A stretch of DNA of 64,000 bases from NCBI RefSeq assembly GCF_003570885.1, contig NZ_QXJC01000001.1, forward strand, positions 1 to 64,000. Direction: 5' to 3'. Both the position numbers and the translations under genes were made by a program. Of the stretch, positions 36,120 to 49,734 are shown in pieces (the first letter of the stretch is position 1; every line of letters starts with the position of its first letter). The notes under the pieces are model-generated. The model saw only the letters and a list, made by a program, of their open reading frames with translations, had not been told where the DNA came from and searched no databases. Source of the stretch: Simplicispira hankyongi. Lineage in GTDB: Bacteria; Pseudomonadota; Gammaproteobacteria; Burkholderiales; Burkholderiaceae_C.

Positions 36120-37547
36120 ATGAGCAAACAATTCGACGTCATCGTCATCGGCGGTGGCCCCGGCGGCTACATTGGCGCCATTCGCGCGGCGCAACTCGGC
36201 TTCAACGTGGCCTGCATCGACGAGTGGAAGAACGGCGTGGGCGGCCCTGCACCCGGTGGCACTTGCACCAACGTGGGCTGCATTCCCTCCAAGGCGCTGC
36301 TGCAGTCGTCCGAGCATTTCGAACACGCCAACAAGCACTTTGCCGAGCACGGCATCACGGCCACCGGCGTGAAGATGGACGTGGCGAAAATGGTCGGCCG
36401 CAAGGATGCGGTGGTCAAGCAGAACAACGATGGCATCCTGTACCTGTTCAAGAAGAACAAGGTCAGCTTTTTCCATGGTCGCGGCTCATTCGTCAAGGCG
36501 GTCGATGGCGGCTACGAGATCAAAGTGGCCGGCAGCACCGAAGAGACGCTGATGGCCAAGCAGGTCATCGTCGCCACGGGGTCCAACGCCCGTGCCTTGC
36601 CCGGCGTGGAGTTTGACGAAGAGCGCATCCTGTCGAACGACGGCGCGCTGCGCATCGGTGCCGTTCCCAAGAAGCTTGGCGTGATTGGTTCGGGCGTCAT
36701 TGGCCTGGAAATGGGTTCGGTCTGGCGCCGCCTGGGCGCCGACGTGACCATCCTCGAAGGCCTGCCGACCTTTCTGGGCGCGGTGGATGAGCAAATTGCC
36801 AAAGAGGCCAAAAAAGCCTTCGACAAGCAAGGTCTCAAGGTCGAGCTGGGCGTGAAGATCGGCGAGGTGAAATCTGGCAAGAAGGGCGTCAGCATCGCCT
36901 ACACCAGCGCCAAGGGCGAGGCCCAGACGCTGGACGTGGACAAGCTCATCGTCTCCATCGGCCGCGTGCCCAACACCATCGGCCTGAACGCCGAGGCTGT
37001 GGGCCTGCAACTGGGCGACCGTGGCGAGATCGTGGTCGATGCCGATTGCAAGACCAACCTGCCCGGTGTCTGGGCCGTGGGCGACGTGGTCCGCGGTCCC
37101 ATGCTGGCACACAAGGCCGAGGAAGAGGGCGTGGCCGTGGCCGAACGCATGGCGGGCCAGCATGGCCACGTCAACTTCAACACCATTCCCTGGGTCATCT
37201 ACACCAGCCCCGAGATCGCCTGGGTGGGCCGCACCGAGCAGCAGCTCAAAGCGGATGGCGTCAAGTACAAGGCCGGCACCTTCCCGTTCCTGGCCAACGG
37301 CCGCGCGCGCGCCCTGGGCGACACGACCGGCATGGTCAAGTTCCTGGCCGATGCGGCGACCGATGAAATTCTGGGCGTGCACATCGTCGGCCCGATGGCC
37401 AGCGAACTGATTGCCGAAGCCGTGGTCGCCATGGAGTTCAAGGCCAGCAGCGAAGACATCGCCCGCATCTGCCATGCGCACCCCTCGCTCTCCGAATCCG
37501 TGAAGGAAGCGGCCCTGGCAGTGGACAAGCGCACGCTGAATTTCTAA
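36120..37547 (+). CDS. lpdA: dihydrolipoyl dehydrogenase (E3)
   Basis: A 475-residue flavoprotein disulfide reductase that reoxidises the lipoyl group of SucB with NAD+. The FAD motif is [20 protein letters not shown], the redox disulfide Cys49/Cys54 is in [16 protein letters not shown], and the NAD motif is [20 protein letters not shown]. The active-site base pair is His454-Glu459 in HAHPSLSE. An ATTGAACGAGG leader precedes the ATG. Together with sucA and sucB it encodes the whole complex. Confidence 0.97.
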   Translation: MSKQFDVIVIGGGPGGYIGAIRAAQLGFNVACIDEWKNGVGGPAPGGTCTNVGCIPSKALLQSSEHFEHANKHFAEHGITATGVKMDVAKMVGRKDAVVKQNNDGILYLFKKNKVSFFHGRGSFVKAVDGGYEIKVAGSTEETLMAKQVIVATGSNARALPGVEFDEERILSNDGALRIGAVPKKLGVIGSGVIGLEMGSVWRRLGADVTILEGLPTFLGAVDEQIAKEAKKAFDKQGLKVELGVKIGEVKSGKKGVSIAYTSAKGEAQTLDVDKLIVSIGRVPNTIGLNAEAVGLQLGDRGEIVVDADCKTNLPGVWAVGDVVRGPMLAHKAEEEGVAVAERMAGQHGHVNFNTIPWVIYTSPEIAWVGRTEQQLKADGVKYKAGTFPFLANGRARALGDTTGMVKFLADAATDEILGVHIVGPMASELIAEAVVAMEFKASSEDIARICHAHPSLSESVKEAALAVDKRTLNF

Positions 37548-37561
37548 CTTGAAATTTGTAG

Positions 37562-37611
37562 TGAAATAGGGCGCTAGCGCTTACTGGATAAGCGCTGGCA
37601 GCTATAAGTTT
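37562..37611. repeat. palindromic intergenic repeat, copy 7
   Basis: GGGCGCTAGCGCTTACTGGA, then TAAGCGCTGGCAGCTATAAG. A near-canonical copy directly between lpdA and zapE; it ends about 17 bp before the likely zapE start. Confidence 0.85.
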
Positions 37612-37628
37612 AGTAACAAAGGCGTTGT

Positions 37629-38732
37629 CTGTCTGATTCTGTAGTCACGGCCTACCGCGCCGAATTGGCGAGCAAGGGCTACCAGAGCGATCCGGCACAG
37701 GAGCGCGCGGTCGCGGCCCTGCAGCGTTGCGCGGACGATTGGGCCCAATACAAAACCAAGCGCTCCAGTGCGCTGAAAAAGCTCGTCAACCACCCGGACA
37801 TCCCGCGTGGCGTGTACATGTACGGCGGGGTGGGGCGCGGCAAAAGCTTCCTGATGGACTGCTTCTTCAACGCCGTGCCGCTCAAGCGCAAGGTGCGCCT
37901 GCATTTTCATGAATTCATGCGTGAGGTGCACCGCGAGCTCGCCAGCCTGCAGGGCACGGCCGACCCGCTCGATGTGCTGGGTGCGCGCATTGCCAAGCGC
38001 TACAAGCTCATCTGTTTTGATGAATTCCATGTGGCGGACATCACCGACGCGATGATCCTGCACCGCTTGCTGGCGGCGATGTTTGCCAATGGCGTGGGTT
38101 TTGTCACCACGTCGAATTTCAAGCCCGATGAGCTCTACCCCAACGGCCTGCACCGCGACCGCATCCTGCCGGCGATCGCCTTGCTGAACGACCGGCTCGA
38201 AGTCATCAATGTGGACAACGGCACCGACTACCGGGGCCGCACCATGGAGCAAGTGCAGCTCTACCACACGCCGCTCGGCCCCCAGGCCGATGCCGCCATG
38301 TCGGCCGCGTTTGACCGGCTCGCCGAGGTGCGCGACGAAGACCCGGTGCTGCACATCGAATCGCGCGAAATCGTGGCGCGGCGCAAGGCGGGCGGAGTGG
38401 TCTGGTTCGACTTCAGGACGCTGTGCGGCGGCCCGCGCTCGCAGAACGACTACCTGGAGATCGCCACGCAGTTCCACACGGTCCTGCTCTCCGACGTGCC
38501 GCACATGCCCGTCAGCATGGCGTCGCCCGCTCGGCGCTTCACCTGGCTGATCGACGTGCTGTACGACCGGCGCGTCAAGCTCATCCTGTCGGCCGCCGTG
38601 CCGCCCGAGGCGCTGTATACGGAAGGGCCGCTGGTGCATGAATTTCCCCGTACCGTCTCGCGCCTCAACGAGATGCAGTCCAAGGAGTTCCTTGCGCTGG
38701 AGCGGCGCGATGTGGACACAGGTTTGACCTAA
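37629..38732 (+). CDS. zapE: cell division protein ZapE (AFG1-like ATPase)
   Basis: A roughly 367-residue AAA-type ATPase linked to FtsZ-ring constriction in other proteobacteria. Walker A is GGVGRGKSFLMD, Walker B LICFDEFHVADI, and the family signature continues with TTSNFKPDELYPNGLHRDRI. The start is unusual. After an in-frame stop at 37614 no ATG or GTG occurs before the conserved N-terminus (SVVTAYRAELASKGYQSDPA). A CTG at 37629 has AAAGG six bases upstream, while the TTG at 37665 has no ribosome site and would remove conserved residues. I therefore use CTG; TTG at 37665 is the conservative alternative. Confidence 0.9.
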   Translation: MSDSVVTAYRAELASKGYQSDPAQERAVAALQRCADDWAQYKTKRSSALKKLVNHPDIPRGVYMYGGVGRGKSFLMDCFFNAVPLKRKVRLHFHEFMREVHRELASLQGTADPLDVLGARIAKRYKLICFDEFHVADITDAMILHRLLAAMFANGVGFVTTSNFKPDELYPNGLHRDRILPAIALLNDRLEVINVDNGTDYRGRTMEQVQLYHTPLGPQADAAMSAAFDRLAEVRDEDPVLHIESREIVARRKAGGVVWFDFRTLCGGPRSQNDYLEIATQFHTVLLSDVPHMPVSMASPARRFTWLIDVLYDRRVKLILSAAVPPEALYTEGPLVHEFPRTVSRLNEMQSKEFLALERRDVDTGLT

Positions 38733-39328
38733 TGCGCCACAACAAGCTTTTCCTCGTGCTGTGCAGTCTGCTGGTGGTGGCGGGCGCTGTTTCGGCCAAA
38801 GAGACCGACGAGGCGCAGCTGAAACAGGAACGCAGCGCCATTGACAAGCGCCTGGCGGCAGCGGAGGCAGCGTGCTACCAGAAGTTCGCTGTCAATGGCT
38901 GCCTGCGCAGCGCCCGTCAGCAGGCGCGCAGCGAGCGGGCAGCAGTGCAACAGCGGGAAAACGACCTGAAGGATGCAGCCCGGCGCGAGCGCACCGATGC
39001 GCACCGCCAGGAATTGCAGGACAAACAGGCCGCCGCAGCAGAAAAAGCGGCTCTTGGTGGCGCGCACCCAGCACCCACTGGCCCCCGGACGCACCGCCCC
39101 AATCCGCCGGCGCCCAGCGCACACCGCAGCCCGGCGAACCAGAGTGCATCTGTTGGCAACGCCGAGCAAGCGCGTGCGCGGCGCGCCCAGGATGCGGCGC
39201 AGGCCCGCCAGCGCCTGCTCGACAAGCAAAGCGCCGCAGCCGAGCGTGCACAGGCCCTGCGGCGCCACCAGGCACAGCGCGAGGCAAGCGGCCACCCGCA
39301 GGCTGCGCCGCTGCCAGATCCGCCCTGA
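38732..39328 (+). CDS. secreted coiled-coil protein of unknown function
   Basis: A 198-residue protein with a cleavable signal (MRHNKLFLVLCSLLVVAGAV, cleavage near VSAKE). Two charged helical segments (residues about 25-95 and 145-190) are rich in Ala, Gln, Arg and Glu, and are separated by a Pro/His/Ser-rich linker. Two cysteines (AAEAACYQKFAVNGCL) could form a periplasmic disulfide. Its ATG overlaps the zapE stop (TAATG), so it is coupled to zapE. I do not recognise a family; similar Burkholderiales proteins are annotated as hypothetical. Confidence 0.75.
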   Translation: MRHNKLFLVLCSLLVVAGAVSAKETDEAQLKQERSAIDKRLAAAEAACYQKFAVNGCLRSARQQARSERAAVQQRENDLKDAARRERTDAHRQELQDKQAAAAEKAALGGAHPAPTGPRTHRPNPPAPSAHRSPANQSASVGNAEQARARRAQDAAQARQRLLDKQSAAAERAQALRRHQAQREASGHPQAAPLPDPP

Positions 39329-39342
39329 AGCTGTCTTGCGAG

Positions 39343-39361
39343 GAAGGCCTGGCAGGCCTTC
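39343..39361. terminator. hairpin between convergent genes
   Basis: GAAGGCCT and AGGCCTTC form an 8-bp perfect stem with a 3-base loop, 15 bp after one stop codon and 13 bp before the other. There is no T-tract on either side, so intrinsic termination is uncertain. Confidence 0.4.
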
Positions 39362-39373
39362 ACCAGCGAACGC

Positions 39374-40174
39374 TCAGGTTTGGATGGGAAACGCCTTGAG
39401 CGGTGGCGGTGGTTGGTCGGCCAGCGCTTCCACCTTGACGATGGCGAGCGAGAGGTTGTCGCCGCCGCCGCGTGCACGCATGCGCGCCTTGTCGATCAAA
39501 AACTCCGTTGCTTCGCGTGGCGAGAGCGATTCCACCACCGAGGCCAGCTCGGACGGGGAAAAATAGTGCCAGACCCCGTCGCTGCAGGCGAGCAACACGT
39601 CGCCCGGTTGCAACTGCGGGATGAAATGCGTGGTCAGCGGTGGATCGCTTTCGGTGCCCAGGCAGCCCACCAGAATGTTGGAGTGCGGGTGCACGTTTGC
39701 TTCGGCTTCCGTGATCTCGCCACGATCGACCAGCGCCTGCACGTAGGAGTGATCGCTGGTGCGCTTGACGAGCAGTCCGCCACGGAAATGGTAGATACGG
39801 GAGTCCCCCGCGTGGACCCAATGGCAGTCGCCCCGCGGGTTGATCAGGAAGGCGGCAATCGTGCTGTGCGGTTCCTGCTCCGCCGTAATGGCGGTCAGCC
39901 GGATGACGATGTGCGCTTCCTGCACCATGTTGGCCAGCATGGCGGCCGCATCGTCTGAATCCGGTGCGTAGCGGTCGAACAGCTGCTGCGCCGACATCAT
40001 GACCTGGTCGGAGGCTTTGCGTCCGCCGCTGCGGCCTCCCATGCCATCGGCCAGCACGGCCAGCACGCAGCCGTTGAAGCGCGGATGCGCCAGCAGCAGC
40101 ACCTGGTCTTGCTGGTAGTCGCGGTCACCCTTGTGGATGCCAGTCGAGGCAATGAGGCGAAACGCTTTGGCCAT
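39374..40174 (-). CDS. PP2C-family protein serine/threonine phosphatase
   Basis: A 266-residue PPM/PP2C phosphatase. Metal-binding motifs are in order: GDRDYQQDQVLLL, VLADGMGGRSGG, VHAGDSRIYHFRGG, LLACSDGVWHYFS and GGGDNLSLAIVKV. The extra family motif SDHSYVQALVDRGEITEAEA is present. It removes phosphate from Ser/Thr; its kinase partner is not adjacent, although a Ser/Thr kinase gene lies at 53383-54699. It is divergent from the DinG-type helicase gene. Confidence 0.9.
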   Translation of the reverse strand: MAKAFRLIASTGIHKGDRDYQQDQVLLLAHPRFNGCVLAVLADGMGGRSGGRKASDQVMMSAQQLFDRYAPDSDDAAAMLANMVQEAHIVIRLTAITAEQEPHSTIAAFLINPRGDCHWVHAGDSRIYHFRGGLLVKRTSDHSYVQALVDRGEITEAEANVHPHSNILVGCLGTESDPPLTTHFIPQLQPGDVLLACSDGVWHYFSPSELASVVESLSPREATEFLIDKARMRARGGGDNLSLAIVKVEALADQPPPPLKAFPIQT

Positions 40175-40279
40175 GCGGGGGATTGTCGCGCAGTGTGGGT
40201 GCGCTGCACCGCTTGTGGTGCAGCCGCGCCTGTATTATCTGGCGCCGTGTGGGATTTTCGCCATGCCTGCGGCGCCTGC

Positions 40280-42406
40280 ATGTCCACTCAAGCTTCGTCC
40301 TTGCCACCCAATCCCCCCTCGCTGACGGCGTCAGCGGCCACATCTGCGCTGTCCGAATGGGAGCAGGAGGTGGCCGATGCGTTTTCCGAAGTGGGTGTTT
40401 TGGCGCAAGCCCACACGGGCTTTCTCTTGCGCGCCGGCCAGACCGAGATGGCGCTCGCCGTCGCCAGCGCCATCTCGCAGGGCCGTGCACTGGTGGTCGA
40501 GGCCGGCACCGGGGTGGGCAAGACCTATGCCTACCTGGTGCCCGCCTTGCTCAGCGGTGAGCGTGTGCTGCTCTCCACCGCCACCAAAGCCTTGCAGGAT
40601 CAGCTCTATGGCCGCGATCTGCCGCGTGTGCTGCAGGCGCTTGGCCTGCCCAAGCGCACGGCGCTGCTCAAGGGCCGTTCGAGCTACCTGTGCTGGCACC
40701 GACTGGTCAGTGCCCGCCAGCAGGCAATGGACAACGCCTTGGCATGCAGCCTGGGCGAAGTGGAGCAATGGGCGCAGGCCACGCAAACCGGTGACTTGGT
40801 GGAGCTGCCGCATCTCGACGAGCGCAGCAGTATCGCTACCTTGGTTACGTCCACGCGCGACAACTGCCTCGGCGCGGCCTGTGCCTACGCGCGGGACTGC
40901 CATGTCAACCTGGCGCGCCGCAATGCCCTTGCAGCCGATGTGGTGGTGGTCAATCACCACCTGCTATTTGCCGACATGGCGGTACGCGAGTCGGATATTG
41001 CGCCGTTGCTGCCGAGCGTGCGTGTGGTGGTGGTGGACGAAGCGCACCAGCTCAACGACATCGGCGTGCAGTTCCTGGGTGCGCAGCTGGGCAGTGCGCG
41101 CCTGCAGGATTTCGCGCGCGAATTGTTGGCCACGGGCCGCCAATCGGCGCTCGGCCTGGCCGATTGGCATGCGCTTGCCGCTGCACTCGATACTGCGGCG
41201 CGCAGCTTGCGCACGCTGCCCGGCGGCGATGGCGCTGCTGGGCGCCGGGCGTGGGAGGGCGGCGCACCGCAAGGGTACGAGGCCAGGGCCTGGACGGAAA
41301 TGTTTGACAGCCTTCTGCTGCAGCTCGAAGGTATTTCGGCTGCGCTGACACACGCATCGGCTTACGCGCCTGAGCTTGACCGTTTGCTGGAGCGTGCCGA
41401 GGACTTGCTGGCTCTGGCACGGCGCTTTGCGGCGCCGGCTGCGGGTGAGCACGTGCGCTGGCTGGAGGTCTCGGCGAGTGAACTGCGTCTGATGGAATCG
41501 CCGCACGACGTGGCGCAGGCCCTGCGCTCGCGCCTGATGGGGCTGCCCGACCCAGAAGCGGAAGCCGTGCCCGCGCCCGCCCCCGCCGTGCAGGAAGGCC
41601 TTTCGGTGCCGCGCACCTGGATTTTCACCTCCGCCACCCTGGGTGACGATGAGCGCCTGTCGTGGTTCACCGAGCCTTGTGGCCTGCAAAACGCCCGTGT
41701 GCTGCGCGTCGCAAGCCCGTTTGACTACGCGGCGCAGGCTGCGCTCTATGTGCCGCAGCATTTGCCGGCACCGGGCGACGAAGCGCACAGCAGCGCTTTG
41801 GCCGTATGGCTGGCCCCCGCCGTGCAGCGCCTGGGCGGGCGCACTCTGGTACTGACCACCAGCCTGCGCGCCTTGCGTGCGATTGGCGCCGGGCTGCGTG
41901 AGGGCTTGCCTGCCCAAGCGGGTGTGGAGGTTCTGGTGCAGGGTGAATCGCCCAAGCGCTGGTTGATGGAGCGTTTTCGCTCCGGCAGCTCACGGGGGCA
42001 GGGCGGCTGCGTGCTGGTGGCCTCTGCCAGCTTCTGGGAGGGTTTCGATGTTCCCGGCGACACTTTGCAGCTGGTGGTGATCGACAAGCTGCCCTTTCCC
42101 CCGCCAGGCGATCCGCTGGCGCGGGCCCGCGGACAGCGCATGGAGGCGCTCGGCCGCAGCGCGTTTGCCCACTATGCGGTGCCTGAGGCCGCTGTTGCGC
42201 TCAAGCAAGGCGCAGGGCGTTTGATTCGCAGCGAAACCGATCGCGGCATCCTGGTCGTGTGCGACCGGCGCCTCACCGATAGGGGCTACGGCAAGCGATT
42301 GCTGCGTGCCCTGCCGCCCATGCGCCGCCTGCTGGACGCTCAGGCGTTTGACGAGGCTCTGGCCGAGCTCACCACAACACCCACCACGGTTTCGACGCCC
42401 CCTTGA
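40280..42406 (+). CDS. ATP-dependent DNA helicase, DinG/YoaA family
   Basis: A 708-residue XPD-like superfamily 2 helicase with 5'-3' polarity expected. Walker A is VEAGTGVGKTYAYLVPALLS, and the DEAH box is VVVVDEAHQLND. Four cysteines that would bind an iron-sulfur cluster occur in SSYLCWHR, DNCLGAACAYARDC. The C-terminal motifs are SFWEGFDVPGDTL and QGAGRLIRSETDRG. The length fits YoaA/DinG proteins, which act in R-loop or damaged-DNA processing. The 3' end overlaps the bamD 3' end by 38 bp. Confidence 0.9.
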   Translation: MSTQASSLPPNPPSLTASAATSALSEWEQEVADAFSEVGVLAQAHTGFLLRAGQTEMALAVASAISQGRALVVEAGTGVGKTYAYLVPALLSGERVLLSTATKALQDQLYGRDLPRVLQALGLPKRTALLKGRSSYLCWHRLVSARQQAMDNALACSLGEVEQWAQATQTGDLVELPHLDERSSIATLVTSTRDNCLGAACAYARDCHVNLARRNALAADVVVVNHHLLFADMAVRESDIAPLLPSVRVVVVDEAHQLNDIGVQFLGAQLGSARLQDFARELLATGRQSALGLADWHALAAALDTAARSLRTLPGGDGAAGRRAWEGGAPQGYEARAWTEMFDSLLLQLEGISAALTHASAYAPELDRLLERAEDLLALARRFAAPAAGEHVRWLEVSASELRLMESPHDVAQALRSRLMGLPDPEAEAVPAPAPAVQEGLSVPRTWIFTSATLGDDERLSWFTEPCGLQNARVLRVASPFDYAAQAALYVPQHLPAPGDEAHSSALAVWLAPAVQRLGGRTLVLTTSLRALRAIGAGLREGLPAQAGVEVLVQGESPKRWLMERFRSGSSRGQGGCVLVASASFWEGFDVPGDTLQLVVIDKLPFPPPGDPLARARGQRMEALGRSAFAHYAVPEAAVALKQGAGRLIRSETDRGILVVCDRRLTDRGYGKRLLRALPPMRRLLDAQAFDEALAELTTTPTTVSTPP

Positions 42407-43169
42407 AACCGTTGGCGATGAAGGTGCTGTTGGGATAGTTCTTGTCCAGCACGCGTCGCGCGTCGTCGCGCAACTGGGTCAAACCCAGGGCATCGTACGA
42501 CTTGACCAGGATGTAGAGCGCCTCTTCGGTTGCCGGCACCGCATCGTAGTCGGCCACTGCGCGCTGTGCGCGTGCGATGGCGGCCACATAGGCGCCTCGG
42601 TCGTAGTAGTAGCGCGCCACATGCACTTCGTATTGGGCGAGCGAGTTGACGATGTACGTCATGCGCTGGCGCGCGTCCTGCGCGTAGCGCGAGTTGGGAA
42701 AGCGCGTGGTCAGCTCGCGGAAGGTTTCGAACGAATCCTTGGCCGCCTTTTGGTCGCGCTCTGAGAGGTCTTGCCGCGACAGCCAGGAGAACATTCCCAG
42801 GTCGTCGTTAAAGTTGATCAGACCTTTGAGGTAGAGCGCGTAATCGAGCGCTGGGCTGGCAGGGTGCAACTTGATGAAGCGCTCCAGTGTCGCCAGGGCC
42901 TGCGCTTTTTCCTGGCCTTTGTACTGGGCGTAGGCCTTGTCGAGCTGGGCCTGCTGGGCTTGGGGCGTGCCAGCGGCACGGCCTTCGAGCTTTTCCAGCA
43001 GGGGCACGGCCTTGTCGTAGCTGCCACCGTTCATCTCGTCGCGTGCCTCGGCGGCAATCTTTTCGGTCGACCAGTTGGCCGTCTTGTCTTCGACACTGCT
43101 CGCACAGCCCGCCACGAGCGCGGCGGCAGCCAGCAGGGCAGGAAGGAGGGCACGGGGCGCACGCAGCAT
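42369..43169 (-). CDS. bamD: outer membrane protein assembly factor BamD
   Basis: A 266-residue lipoprotein with lipobox LVAGC (Cys about residue 22) and five TPR-like helical pairs (LLEKLEGRAAGTPQAQQAQL; FRELTTRFPNSRYAQDARQR). The PNSRYAQDARQRM segment is a strong BamD signature. It is an essential part of the BAM complex that inserts beta-barrel proteins. It is transcribed away from dnaE and converges with the helicase gene, sharing 38 bp of coding sequence. Confidence 0.95.
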   Translation of the reverse strand: MLRAPRALLPALLAAAALVAGCASSVEDKTANWSTEKIAAEARDEMNGGSYDKAVPLLEKLEGRAAGTPQAQQAQLDKAYAQYKGQEKAQALATLERFIKLHPASPALDYALYLKGLINFNDDLGMFSWLSRQDLSERDQKAAKDSFETFRELTTRFPNSRYAQDARQRMTYIVNSLAQYEVHVARYYYDRGAYVAAIARAQRAVADYDAVPATEEALYILVKSYDALGLTQLRDDARRVLDKNYPNSTFIANGFKGASKPWWVLW

Positions 43170-43307
43170 GGCGAATGGCTTTCTGAGGAGCAGAGGTTGG
43201 GGCAGGGCAGTGGCAGTGGCCAGCGCCCTGTCGGCAAAAAAAGCATTCTAGCGGCCCGATACGAGCGGGCCGGCACTGGGCTGCAAGCGGCTTTCTACAA
43301 TGACGGG

Positions 43308-46805
<3,498 letters not shown>

Positions 46806-46915
46806 GGACCTTCGGGCTTGAAAAGCCCCTGGGCGCACTCAGTTACTTTCCCTGGCGTGCGAAGGCATGCCTTTTCCACCAGCAGGCTGTTTGCACCCTC
46901 GCTAGAATGAATTTC

Positions 46916-47275
46916 ATGGCAACCCAACCTCCAGCACCCCCGCGCACGCCCCGCGTCACCCGGCCCAGGCCGGACGACGGCGACTCGGTCGTGCTCGAAC
47001 GGCGCCCGCAAAAGACCCAGCCGCCGCAGATGTACCGGGTGCTGATGCTCAACGACGATTTCACCCCCATGGAATTTGTCATTGTGGTGCTGCAGGAGTT
47101 CTTTAGCAAAGACCGCGAAACGGCCACGCAGATCATGCTCAAGATCCACCTCGACGGCAAAGGCGTCTGCGGCGTGTATTCGCGCGACGTGGCAGCCACC
47201 AAGGTCGATCAGGTGCTCGATGCGGCGCACAGCGCGGGCCATCCGCTTCAATGCATTAGTGAACCGGTTGAATAA
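46916..47275 (+). CDS. clpS: ATP-dependent Clp protease adapter ClpS
   Basis: A 119-residue N-end-rule adapter for ClpAP. After a Pro/Arg-rich flexible tail comes the conserved core [40 protein letters not shown] and [12 protein letters not shown], including the residues that contact ClpA and the N-degron pocket. Two in-frame ATGs, 46907 and 46916, are close together and neither has a good ribosome site; the second (MATQPP) fits the family. The sequence TAGAAT just upstream could be a -10 element giving a very short leader. clpA follows after 57 bp. Confidence 0.93.
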   Translation: MATQPPAPPRTPRVTRPRPDDGDSVVLERRPQKTQPPQMYRVLMLNDDFTPMEFVIVVLQEFFSKDRETATQIMLKIHLDGKGVCGVYSRDVAATKVDQVLDAAHSAGHPLQCISEPVE

Positions 47276-47332
47276 CCATTCGGTCACCCCAAATACCGCT
47301 TATTCTTTTTCTGCAAGCACAAAGGAGTTCAC

Positions 47333-49681
47333 ATGATTGCCCAAGAACTGGAAGTCAGCTTGCACATGGCCTTTGTCGAGGCCCGGCAGCAACGCCATGA
47401 ATTCATCACCGTCGAGCATTTGTTGCTCGCGCTGCTCGATAACCCCAGCGCCGCCGAGGTGCTGCGCGCATGCTCGGCCAATATTGACGATCTGCGCGCA
47501 TCGCTGGCTAATTTCATCAAAGACAACACCCCGCAGGTCGCGGGAACCGATGAAGTCGACACCCAGCCCACGCTCGGTTTCCAGCGCGTGATTCAACGCG
47601 CCATCATGCACGTGCAGTCCACGGGCAATGGCAAGAAGGAAGTCAATGGCGCCAACGTGCTCGTCGCCATTTTTGGCGAGAAAGACTCGCACGCCGTGTA
47701 CTACCTGCACCAGCAGGGTGTGACGCGGCTCGACGTCGTCAACTTCATTGCCCACGGCATCAAGAAGGGTGAGCCGCCCGAGGTGCCCAAGAGCGGGGAA
47801 GGCGCTGCCGAAGCCGAAGAGGGCAGCAGCGAGAAGAGCGAAAAGGCCTCGCCGCTGGAGCAATTCACGGTGAACCTGAACCAGCTCGCCAAGGAGGGCA
47901 AGATCGACCCACTGATCGGCCGCCACTACGAAGTCGAGCGCACCATCCAGATCCTGTGCCGCCGCCGCAAGAACAACCCACTGCTCGTCGGCGAAGCGGG
48001 CGTGGGCAAGACGGCGATTGCCGAGGGCCTGGCCTGGCGCATCACCCAGGGCGACGTGCCCGAGATTCTGAGCGAAGGCATTGTCTATTCGCTCGACATG
48101 GGCGCGCTGCTGGCGGGCACCAAGTACCGTGGCGACTTCGAGCAGCGCTTGAAGGGCGTGCTCAAGTCGCTCAAGGACAAGCCCAACGCCATCCTGTTCA
48201 TCGACGAGATCCACACGCTGATCGGCGCGGGCGCGGCCTCGGGCGGCACGCTGGATGCGTCCAACCTGCTCAAGCCAGCGCTCTCGAACGGCGCGCTCAA
48301 GTGCATTGGCGCCACCACCTTCGCCGAATACCGCGGCATCTTCGAAAAAGACGCCGCCCTGTCGCGGCGCTTCCAGAAGGTCGATGTGGTGGAACCGACG
48401 GTGCAGGAAACCGTCGACATTCTCAAGGGCCTCAAGAGCCGCTTTGAAGAGCACCACAGCGTCAAGTACGCCGCCGCCGCATTGCAGGCTGCTGCCGAAC
48501 TGAGCGCCAAGTACATCAACGACCGCCACCTGCCCGACAAGGCCATCGACGTGATCGACGAGGCCGGTGCCGCGCAGCGCATCCTGGTGCCCTCCAAGCG
48601 CAAGAAGACCATCGGCAAGACCGAGATCGAAGAGATCGTGGCCAAAATCGCCCGCATTCCCCCGGCCAACGTCTCCAACGACGACCGTGGCAAGCTGCAG
48701 GTGCTCGAACGCGACCTCAAAAGCGTGGTCTTCGGGCAAGACAAGGCGCTTGATGTGCTGGCGTCCGCCGTCAAGATGGCGCGCTCCGGCCTGGGCAAGG
48801 GCGACAAGCCCATTGGCGCCTTCCTGTTCAGCGGCCCCACGGGCGTCGGCAAGACCGAAGCGGCCAAGCAACTGGCCTACATCATGGGCATCGAGCTGAT
48901 CCGCTTCGACATGTCGGAGTACATGGAGCGCCACGCCGTCAGCCGCCTCATCGGCGCGCCTCCGGGCTACGTGGGCTTTGACCAGGGCGGGCTGTTGACC
49001 GAGGCCATCACCAAGAAGCCGCACTGCGTGCTGCTGCTCGACGAAATCGAAAAGGCGCACCCCGACATCTTCAACGTGCTGCTGCAGGTGATGGACCACG
49101 GGAGCCTGACAGACAACAACGGGCGCAAGGCCGACTTCCGCAACGTCATCATCATCATGACGACGAACGCGGGCGCCGAGACCATGAACAAGGCCACCAT
49201 CGGCTTCAACAACGCCCGGCAGGCGGGCGACGAGATGGTCGACATCAAGCGCTTGTTCACGCCCGAGTTCCGCAACCGCCTGGACGCCATCGTCAGCTTC
49301 AAGGCGCTTGATGAAAACGTCATCCTGCGCGTGGTCGACAAGTTCTTGCTGCAGCTCGAAACCCAGCTCGCCGAGAAAAAGGTCGAGGTCACCTTCACCG
49401 ACAACCTGCGCAAGCACCTGGCCAAGAAGGGGTTCGACCCGCTGATGGGCGCGCGGCCGATGCAGCGCCTCATCCAGGACACCATTCGCCGCGCCCTGGC
49501 CGACGAACTCCTGTTCGGCCGCCTGCAGGACGGTGGTCGCCTGACGGTGGACGTCGAGACCAAAACCGACGAGCAGGGCGTGGAAACGTCCGAGGTCAAG
49601 CTGGACATCCAGCCGCTGCCCAAGAAGGAGCGCGCCACCAAGTCCGAGCCAGCGGAGCCGGAAGAGGCCACGGCAGACTGA
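47333..49681 (+). CDS. clpA: ATP-dependent Clp protease ATP-binding subunit ClpA
   Basis: A 782-residue two-ring AAA+ unfoldase that feeds substrates to ClpP. It has an N-terminal double Clp_N repeat ([20 protein letters not shown]), Walker A motifs GEAGVGKT and GPTGVGKTE, and the arginine-finger and pore-loop segments of each ring, such as [20 protein letters not shown]. No M-domain is present, which separates it from ClpB and ClpC. AAAGGAG is well spaced before the ATG. A strong hairpin follows the stop. Confidence 0.97.
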   Translation: MIAQELEVSLHMAFVEARQQRHEFITVEHLLLALLDNPSAAEVLRACSANIDDLRASLANFIKDNTPQVAGTDEVDTQPTLGFQRVIQRAIMHVQSTGNGKKEVNGANVLVAIFGEKDSHAVYYLHQQGVTRLDVVNFIAHGIKKGEPPEVPKSGEGAAEAEEGSSEKSEKASPLEQFTVNLNQLAKEGKIDPLIGRHYEVERTIQILCRRRKNNPLLVGEAGVGKTAIAEGLAWRITQGDVPEILSEGIVYSLDMGALLAGTKYRGDFEQRLKGVLKSLKDKPNAILFIDEIHTLIGAGAASGGTLDASNLLKPALSNGALKCIGATTFAEYRGIFEKDAALSRRFQKVDVVEPTVQETVDILKGLKSRFEEHHSVKYAAAALQAAAELSAKYINDRHLPDKAIDVIDEAGAAQRILVPSKRKKTIGKTEIEEIVAKIARIPPANVSNDDRGKLQVLERDLKSVVFGQDKALDVLASAVKMARSGLGKGDKPIGAFLFSGPTGVGKTEAAKQLAYIMGIELIRFDMSEYMERHAVSRLIGAPPGYVGFDQGGLLTEAITKKPHCVLLLDEIEKAHPDIFNVLLQVMDHGSLTDNNGRKADFRNVIIIMTTNAGAETMNKATIGFNNARQAGDEMVDIKRLFTPEFRNRLDAIVSFKALDENVILRVVDKFLLQLETQLAEKKVEVTFTDNLRKHLAKKGFDPLMGARPMQRLIQDTIRRALADELLFGRLQDGGRLTVDVETKTDEQGVETSEVKLDIQPLPKKERATKSEPAEPEEATAD

Positions 49682-49700
49682 GCGAGCGCAGCGCTCCCTA

Positions 49701-49734
49701 ACAAAGGCCAGCAGGGCGACTTGCTGGCCTTTGT
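49701..49734 (+). terminator. terminator hairpin after clpA
   Basis: A 13-bp perfect stem (ACAAAGGCCAGCA / TGCTGGCCTTTGT) with an 8-base loop lies 20 bp after the clpA stop. The trailing sequence TTTGTTGTTGG is only partly T-rich. Confidence 0.75.
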
